Source: Pseudooceanicola sp050897975
GTDB taxonomy: Bacteria; Pseudomonadota; Alphaproteobacteria; Rhodobacterales; Rhodobacteraceae
Reading direction: 5' to 3'
Length of the DNA: 64,000 nt
Assembly (NCBI RefSeq): GCF_050897975.1
Contig: NZ_JBPAXY010000001.1
Location: forward strand, 1 to 64,000
A model generated the notes under the pieces. The model worked only from the letters and a program-made list of their open reading frames with translations. It made no database searches and was not told the DNA's origin. Below are positions 57,211 through 64,000 of the stretch, piece by piece; the first letter of the stretch is position 1; each line of letters begins with the position of its first letter. Both the position numbers and the translations under genes were made by a program.

Positions 57211-57257
57211 TCACTCATCCCGAAAAGTGGACGCCGGTTTTCGGACCAGATGAGTGA
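57211..57257. repeat. alphaproteobacterial intergenic palindrome between livG and livF
   Basis: Outer arms TCACTCATC / GATGAGTGA and inner arms CCGAAAA / TTTTCGG form a hairpin with a four-base bulge and an 11-base loop. The inner CCGAAAA...TTTTCGG type sequence recalls palindromic elements common in alphaproteobacterial intergenic DNA. It lies in the transcribed gap. Confidence 0.6.
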
Positions 57258-57270
57258 GAAAGGATAGAAC

Positions 57271-58026
57271 ATGAACGTCAAACCCGACTTCTCGAAGGGC
57301 CACAACCTGGCCGAAACCGCGCCCGCCTTCCTGTCCGTCTGGAACATGGAGAGTTACTACGGCGAAAGCTACATCGTGCAGAACATCAGCTTCAACGTGC
57401 ACGAGGGCGAAATCCTGGCCCTGCTGGGGCGCAATGGCGCGGGCAAGACCTCGACCCTGCGCTCGATCGCGCGGATGAACAGCCCCCAGGTGACCCATGG
57501 CGAGATCTGGCTGGATCACCAGCCGCTGCACCGCATGTCCAGCTATGAGGCGGCCCAGGCGGGCATCGGGCTGGTGCCCGAGGATCGCTGCATCATCCCC
57601 GGCCTGACGGTCGAGGAGAACCTGCAACTGGCCCAGATCGCGCCCCCCATCGGCTGGTCCATCGAACGGCTGTACGATCTTTTCCCGCGCCTGGGCGAAC
57701 GCCGCAAGCAAGAGGGCGTGACCCTGTCGGGCGGCGAACAGCAGATGCTGTCCATCGCCCGGGCGCTTGCCCGCGACATCAAGGTGCTGCTGCTGGACGA
57801 ACCCTATGAAGGGCTGGCGCCGGTCATCGTGGACGAGATCGAAAAGACCCTGCGCATCATCAAGGAACAGGGGATCACCACCATCCTGGTGGAGCAGAAT
57901 GCCGTGCGCGCGCTGGAACTGGCGGACCGCGCGGTGATCCTGGATACCGGCTCGATCGTCTTCGACGGCGCGGCGGCCGAGGTGCTGGGCAACGAGGAAT
58001 TGCGCGCCGAATACCTTGCGATCTGA
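57271..58026 (+). CDS. Liv-type ABC transporter ATP-binding protein (LivF-like)
   Basis: A 251-residue ATPase: Walker A GRNGAGKTST, signature LSGGEQQMLSIARAL, Walker B LLLDEPYEGLAP, and H-region VEQNAVRAL. It has an N-terminal extension of about 20 residues compared with minimal LivF proteins. Last gene of the transporter operon, 97 bp before acsA. Confidence 0.9.
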   Translation: MNVKPDFSKGHNLAETAPAFLSVWNMESYYGESYIVQNISFNVHEGEILALLGRNGAGKTSTLRSIARMNSPQVTHGEIWLDHQPLHRMSSYEAAQAGIGLVPEDRCIIPGLTVEENLQLAQIAPPIGWSIERLYDLFPRLGERRKQEGVTLSGGEQQMLSIARALARDIKVLLLDEPYEGLAPVIVDEIEKTLRIIKEQGITTILVEQNAVRALELADRAVILDTGSIVFDGAAAEVLGNEELRAEYLAI

Positions 58027-58123
58027 CTCGTTTGTGAGACAGTTTGGCCCGGGGCGGGCTTGTTCCCGCCCCGGCACGGCGCCTAGAACGAGCCGCGCAT
58101 AATCACGCGATGAGGAGCACGTG

Positions 58124-60076
<1,953 letters not shown>

Positions 60077-60099
60077 TCCGCCCCGAATGCTTTGAAAAC

Positions 60100-60129
60100 A
60101 AGGCCCTGCGGCATCTGTCGCGGGGCCTT
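60100..60129 (+). terminator. rho-independent terminator after acsA
   Basis: An 11-bp stem (AAGGCCCTGCG / CGCGGGGCCTT, one T-G pair) with an eight-base loop, 23 bp after the acsA stop and followed by TTCGCG. The right arm itself ends in TT. Confidence 0.75.
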
Positions 60130-60257
60130 TCGCGTTTCAAACCGGCCCCTTCAATGCGCGAACCGGGCAAAAAGTTCCTGAAACTTTTCCAGGAACTGAG
60201 GGCGGGGGGTGCCGGTTGTGTCGGCAGGAAATGAAACGACGGAAGAGGAGATCCGAT

Positions 60258-60887
60258 ATGACTTCCATCAAGACCCTGATGACCGGCGCCGCAGCCCTTG
60301 CCATCGCAGCCGCGACCCCCGCCTTCGCCCAGATGGACAGCGAGACCGACAGCTCTGTCGTGATCACCGACCAGAATGCCGAAGTGCAGGCCGAAAGCGA
60401 TACGATGATCGACCTGGACAACGACGGCAAACCCATGGGCGACGAGATCGCAGATACCGCCGAGGCAACCGGCGAGTACATCAGCGAGACCGCCAATGAA
60501 GCGGGCGAAGCAATCAGCGACACCGCCAGCGATGTCGCCCAGAACGTCGAAGAGGCCGTCGATGGCGCCACCCCCGAAACCCTGACCGTGGGCGCCCTGA
60601 TCGGCTACGAAGTGGCCGGTGAGAACGGCGAAATCATCGGCGAGGTCGACAACGTCGTGCTGGTGAACGGCGAGGAAATGGCCGTGGTCGGTATCGGTGG
60701 CTTCCTGGGCCTGGGCGAACATGACGTGGCCCTGCCGCTGAGCGACCTGCACAGCTCGGCCGCCGAGGAAGGCCTGCTGGAGGCCGAGGGCTACACCAAG
60801 GCCCAGCTGGAAGCCATGGCCGAGTTCGACCCGGAAAGCGCCGAAGAGGTGACCGAGGACTCCCCGGTGATGCTGGGCGCATCGTAA
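60258..60887 (+). CDS. exported PRC-barrel domain protein
   Basis: A 209-residue acidic protein with a Sec signal peptide (MTSIKTLMTGAAALAIAAAT, cleavage after AFA). An Asp/Glu/Ala-rich helical segment with SETANEAGEAISDTASDVAQ type repeats follows, then a PRC-barrel-like domain (about 115-180, LIGYEVAGENGEIIGEVDNV). GAGGAG precedes the ATG at 60258. Probably an envelope or periplasmic adaptor protein; function not established. Confidence 0.8.
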   Translation: MTSIKTLMTGAAALAIAAATPAFAQMDSETDSSVVITDQNAEVQAESDTMIDLDNDGKPMGDEIADTAEATGEYISETANEAGEAISDTASDVAQNVEEAVDGATPETLTVGALIGYEVAGENGEIIGEVDNVVLVNGEEMAVVGIGGFLGLGEHDVALPLSDLHSSAAEEGLLEAEGYTKAQLEAMAEFDPESAEEVTEDSPVMLGAS

Positions 60888-60920
60888 CCCCGCGCCTTGC
60901 AACTCTGGCCTGATGCCAGG

Positions 60921-60948
60921 CGAAGCCGCCCCCCTCGGGGCGGCTTCG
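60921..60948 (+). terminator. strong hairpin after the PRC-barrel gene
   Basis: Perfect 12-bp arms (CGAAGCCGCCCC / GGGGCGGCTTCG) with a four-base loop, 34 bp after the stop. No T-run follows, so termination may be helped by Rho. Confidence 0.6.
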
Positions 60949-61083
60949 TGCCGTTTGCAGGGGGGATCTTGCCGAACGGGGGCGTGCGTTTCGACGCCTT
61001 TTCACTCCCTGCGGCTTTCTCTATAGAGGTTGCAATCATAGGGCTTCCGGCGATGGAAGCGGATAGATCCGACCGAGGGTGCA

Positions 61084-61584
61084 ATGACCGAAAAGAAGCA
61101 TGACGCAGACGTGGCCTTCATTCAGGCACTGGCAGAACTGCTGCGCGAGAACGACCTGACCGAGCTGGAAGTGAAGCGCGAATATGGCAAGGACGACCAG
61201 CTGAACGTCCGGGTAAGCCGCAAGGGCGAAGCCCCCGCGCCCGTGACCTATGCCGCCCCGGCCGCCGCGCCTGCGGCCGCCCCGGCCCTGGCAGCGCCTG
61301 CCGCCGCCGCCCCCGCGGCCCCGGCCCTGGACGAAGATCCCGCCGCCCATCCCGGCGCCGTGACCTCGCCCATGGTGGGCACCGTCTACATGCAGCCCGA
61401 ACCGGGCGCGCCCTCTTTCGTCAAGGTGGGTGACCAGGTCTCCGAAGGCGACACGCTGCTGATCGTCGAGGCGATGAAGACCATGAACCACATCCCCGCC
61501 CCGAAATCCGGCACCGTGAAGCGCATCCTGGTCGAGGACAAGGCCGCCGTGGAATACGGTGCCCCGCTGATGATCATCGAGTGA
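61084..61584 (+). CDS. accB: biotin carboxyl carrier protein of acetyl-CoA carboxylase
   Basis: A 166-residue protein: N-terminal helical domain (FIQALAELLRENDLTELEVK), an Ala/Pro-rich linker (about 55-90), and a biotinyl domain with the canonical EAMKTMNHI motif whose lysine carries biotin. Typical AccB length. It overlaps the accC region and is transcribed with it. Confidence 0.95.
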   Translation: MTEKKHDADVAFIQALAELLRENDLTELEVKREYGKDDQLNVRVSRKGEAPAPVTYAAPAAAPAAAPALAAPAAAAPAAPALDEDPAAHPGAVTSPMVGTVYMQPEPGAPSFVKVGDQVSEGDTLLIVEAMKTMNHIPAPKSGTVKRILVEDKAAVEYGAPLMIIE

Positions 61585-61592
61585 GGCGCGAG

Positions 61593-62942
61593 ATGTTCGA
61601 CAAGATCCTGATCGCCAACCGCGGCGAGATCGCCCTGCGCGTGATCCGCGCCGCGCGCGAGATGGGCATCAAGTCCGTCGCCGTCCACTCCACCGCCGAT
61701 GCCGATGCCATGCATGTGCGCATGGCCGATGAAAGCGTCTGCATCGGCCCGCCCTCTTCGGCGGAAAGCTATCTGTCGATCCCCGCGATCATCGCCGCCT
61801 GCGAAGTGACCGGCGCCCAGGCGATCCACCCGGGCTACGGCTTCCTGTCGGAAAACGCCGCCTTCGTGCAGATCGTCGAGGATCACGGCATCACCTTCAT
61901 CGGCCCCCGCGCCGAGCATATCCGGGTGATGGGCGACAAGATCACCGCCAAGGACACCATGAAGAAGCTGGGCGTGCCCTGCGTACCCGGCTCTGACGGC
62001 GGCGTGCCGACGCTGGAGGCCGCCCAGAAGCTGGGCGCCGAGATGGGCTATCCGGTGATCATCAAGGCCACCGCCGGCGGCGGCGGTCGCGGCATGAAGG
62101 TGGCCCATGACGCCAAGGAGATGGAACACGCCTTCATGACGGCGCGCTCCGAGGCCAAGGCCGCCTTCGGCAACGACGAAGTCTATATCGAGAAGTACCT
62201 GACCACCCCGCGCCACATCGAGATCCAGGTCTTCGGCGACGGCAAGGGCAATGCGGTGCATCTGGGCGAGCGGGACTGCTCGCTGCAGCGGCGCCACCAG
62301 AAGGTGCTGGAAGAGGCCCCCGGCCCCTGCATCACCCCCGAGGAACGAGCCCGCATCGGCAAGATCTGCGCCGACGCCGTGGCCGAGATCCAGTATGCGG
62401 GCGCGGGCACGATCGAGTTCCTCTACGAGAACGGCGAGTTCTACTTCATCGAGATGAACACCCGCCTTCAGGTGGAACACCCGGTGACCGAGGCGATCTT
62501 CGGCGTCGATCTGGTGCGCGAACAGATCCGTGTGGCCGAGGGGCTGCCGCTGTCCTTCACCCAGGACGAGCTGGAGATCAACGGCCACGCCATCGAGGTG
62601 CGGATCAACGCCGAAACCGTGCCGGCCTTCGCGCCGCGCCCGGGCACCATCACCGCCTACCATGCCCCCGGGGGACTGGGGGTGCGGATGGATAGCGCGC
62701 TGTATGACGGCTACAAGATCCCGCCCTATTACGACAGCCTGATCGGCAAGCTGATCGTGCATGGCCGCGACCGCCGCGAGGCACTGGCGCGTCTTGACCG
62801 TGCCCTGGGCGAGCTGATCGTGGACGGGGTGGAAAACACCGTGCCGCTGTTCACCATGCTGCTTGGCGAGGAAGAGATCCTGACCGGCGATTACAACATC
62901 CACTGGCTGGAACAATGGCTGGAGCAGACGTTCCAGAGTTGA
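61593..62942 (+). CDS. accC: biotin carboxylase subunit of acetyl-CoA carboxylase
   Basis: A 449-residue enzyme. N-terminal FDKILIANRGEIALRVIRAA, ATP-grasp loop KATAGGGGRGMK, catalytic EMNTRLQVEHPVTE, and C-terminal carboxylase domain. It carboxylates the biotin on AccB in the first step of malonyl-CoA synthesis. The ATG at 61593 has GAGG upstream and lies 8 bp after the accB stop. Confidence 0.96.
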   Translation: MFDKILIANRGEIALRVIRAAREMGIKSVAVHSTADADAMHVRMADESVCIGPPSSAESYLSIPAIIAACEVTGAQAIHPGYGFLSENAAFVQIVEDHGITFIGPRAEHIRVMGDKITAKDTMKKLGVPCVPGSDGGVPTLEAAQKLGAEMGYPVIIKATAGGGGRGMKVAHDAKEMEHAFMTARSEAKAAFGNDEVYIEKYLTTPRHIEIQVFGDGKGNAVHLGERDCSLQRRHQKVLEEAPGPCITPEERARIGKICADAVAEIQYAGAGTIEFLYENGEFYFIEMNTRLQVEHPVTEAIFGVDLVREQIRVAEGLPLSFTQDELEINGHAIEVRINAETVPAFAPRPGTITAYHAPGGLGVRMDSALYDGYKIPPYYDSLIGKLIVHGRDRREALARLDRALGELIVDGVENTVPLFTMLLGEEEILTGDYNIHWLEQWLEQTFQS

Positions 62943-63066
62943 TCGCCGCCTTTTGTACACCGGCGCAGAGCGGGGCCCGGTCCCCGCTCTGCCCTCCCCC
63001 TCCGGGGCCGTGCCCCCGGCGCGCCCCTGCCGCCGCCGCCCGCCCCTGCCGCAAAGGGTCTTTGCG

Positions 63067-63735
63067 ATGAAAGATGACGGCGACGACGGCATCACCCCCG
63101 AACTGCTGCTACAGGCCTATGCCTCGGGGATCTTCCCCATGGCCGAGGGCCGCGATGACCCGGAACTGTTCTGGGTCGATCCGCGCAGGCGGGGCCTGTT
63201 TCCGCTGGACGGTTTCCACATCTCGCGCTCGCTGCGCCGAGCGCTGCGCCGCCCCGATCATCAGGTCAGCTTCGACCGGGACTTCCTGGGCGTGCTGGAG
63301 GGCTGTGCAGATCGCCCCGAGACCTGGATCAATGCCGAGATCACCCGCCTTTACGACGCGCTGTTTGACCGGGGCTTTGCCCATTCGGTCGAGGTCTGGG
63401 ATACTCAGGGCGCGCTGATCGGTGGCGTCTACGGGGTGACCCTGGGCGGGGCCTTCTTCGGCGAAAGCATGTTCTCGCGCCGCACCGATGCCTCGAAGAT
63501 CGCCCTCGCCTGGCTGGTGGACCGGCTGAACCTGGCGGGGTTTGCCCTCTTCGACACCCAGTTCCTGACCCATCACCTGGCCTCGCTGGGCGCCATCGAG
63601 GTGCCGCGCGCGGTCTATCACGCGCAGCTGTCCGAAGCGCTGCTGCAAGAGGCTGATTTCAGCGCCGTGGCGGCCCAGGATGTCGAGGGCCTGCTGGCCC
63701 GCCATGACGCCCGAGGCAGGCGTCAGCGGGGCTGA
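63067..63735 (+). CDS. aat: leucyl/phenylalanyl-tRNA--protein transferase
   Basis: A 222-residue enzyme of the N-degron pathway that adds Leu or Phe to N-terminal Arg or Lys of proteins. Family motifs: LLLQAYASGIFPMAEGRDD, LFWVDPRRRGLFPLDGFH, and GGVYGVTLGGAFFGESMFS. The start at 63067 follows AAAGGG; upstream frame sequence is low-complexity and non-conserved. Confidence 0.95.
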   Translation: MKDDGDDGITPELLLQAYASGIFPMAEGRDDPELFWVDPRRRGLFPLDGFHISRSLRRALRRPDHQVSFDRDFLGVLEGCADRPETWINAEITRLYDALFDRGFAHSVEVWDTQGALIGGVYGVTLGGAFFGESMFSRRTDASKIALAWLVDRLNLAGFALFDTQFLTHHLASLGAIEVPRAVYHAQLSEALLQEADFSAVAAQDVEGLLARHDARGRRQRG

Positions 63736-63756
63736 CAGGGGGCGGGCTGCGTGGCG

Positions 63757-64000
63757 TCAGTCGACCGGCTGATCCGGGTCCAGTTCCGGTGCGGGAGCGG
63801 CCTCGGGCACGGCGGCCTCGGGGGTGGTATCGACGCCCGCGGGCAGGATGCAGCGCAGCACCCAGATGTCATAGCGGAAATGGTCGAGCGCGTTCAGCGC
63901 GGGCGACGAGGCGATCATCCAGCCGTCGAAGATCGGCGCCGCATCGGCCTCGGCCCGGGTGTCGCGGATGGTGAGAAAGGCGAAGGCATCGCCCGCCGGG
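63757..64000 (-). CDS. DUF2155 domain-containing protein, C-terminal part (cut by window edge)
   Basis: The frame gives PAGDAFAFLTIRDTRAEADA, then IFDGWMIASSPALNALDHFR, then YDIWVLRC, which is the DUF2155 signature, and a Pro/Glu/Ala tail to the TGA at 63757-63759. The 5' part is beyond the window. Gene order aat next to DUF2155 is usual in Rhodobacteraceae. Probably a periplasmic protein; function unknown. Confidence 0.8.
   Translation of the reverse strand, partial: PAGDAFAFLTIRDTRAEADAAPIFDGWMIASSPALNALDHFRYDIWVLRCILPAGVDTTPEAAVPEAAPAPELDPDQPVD

Overview
The window comes from the chromosome of a high-GC alphaproteobacterium, most likely a member of the Rhodobacteraceae. The indicators are a chromosomal accB-accC-aat-DUF2155 run, a gapR (DUF2312) gene, an ScfR-type regulator beside acsA, and very GC-rich codon use. 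The exact genus cannot be read from the sequence.

Region 1 (1-1717) is accessory DNA: the 3' end of an IS5-family transposase, an AT-richer gene for a membrane/coiled-coil protein of unknown function, and about 500 bp without a gene. Region 2 (1718-41361) is a complete-looking temperate podovirus prophage of about 39.6 kb. It is bounded by a perfect 47-bp direct repeat that is the 3' part of a tRNA-Thr(UGU) gene; the intact tRNA is at the right end. Region 3 (41391-64000) is ordinary chromosome.

The prophage has two arms. On the minus strand, reading right to left from a Cro-like gene at 33.9 kb, come small early genes (including a Thoeris anti-defence Tad2/DUF2829 homologue), a Toprim primase and an AAA-type helicase. 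A non-coding block of 12 CTACGAC-type iterons with an AT-rich stretch and a 34-bp alternating pyrimidine-purine tract follows and is probably the replication origin. Then come the terminase subunits, portal, scaffold, major capsid protein, tail tube A/B proteins, three large internal (ejected) virion proteins, an esterase-bearing tail fibre, and a spanin-like/endolysin/holin lysis cassette. The module order is T7-like but there is no phage RNA polymerase. On the plus strand, a CI-like repressor with a degenerate S24 domain starts an arm of small genes, an excisionase-like protein, a tyrosine integrase, small zinc-ribbon proteins, a MazG-like/DUF550 protein and a DHH phosphoesterase next to attR.

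The most striking element is a 1156-residue internal virion protein that appears to join a tail-lysozyme domain, a ParB-like (DdrB-type) domain and a Barnase/EndoU/RelE-like toxin nuclease. Such a 'polyvalent' protein would be injected with the DNA.

The chromosomal part holds a ferric-iron-type permease, gapR, a BLH-type sulfur transferase/phosphatase-like gene, and an orphan FliM-like gene. A short-chain-acid regulatory and uptake locus follows: a transporter-fused histidine kinase, a CheY-like regulator, an ScfR regulator, a Liv-type ABC transporter and acsA. A PRC-barrel protein, accB/accC, aat and a partial DUF2155 gene complete the window.
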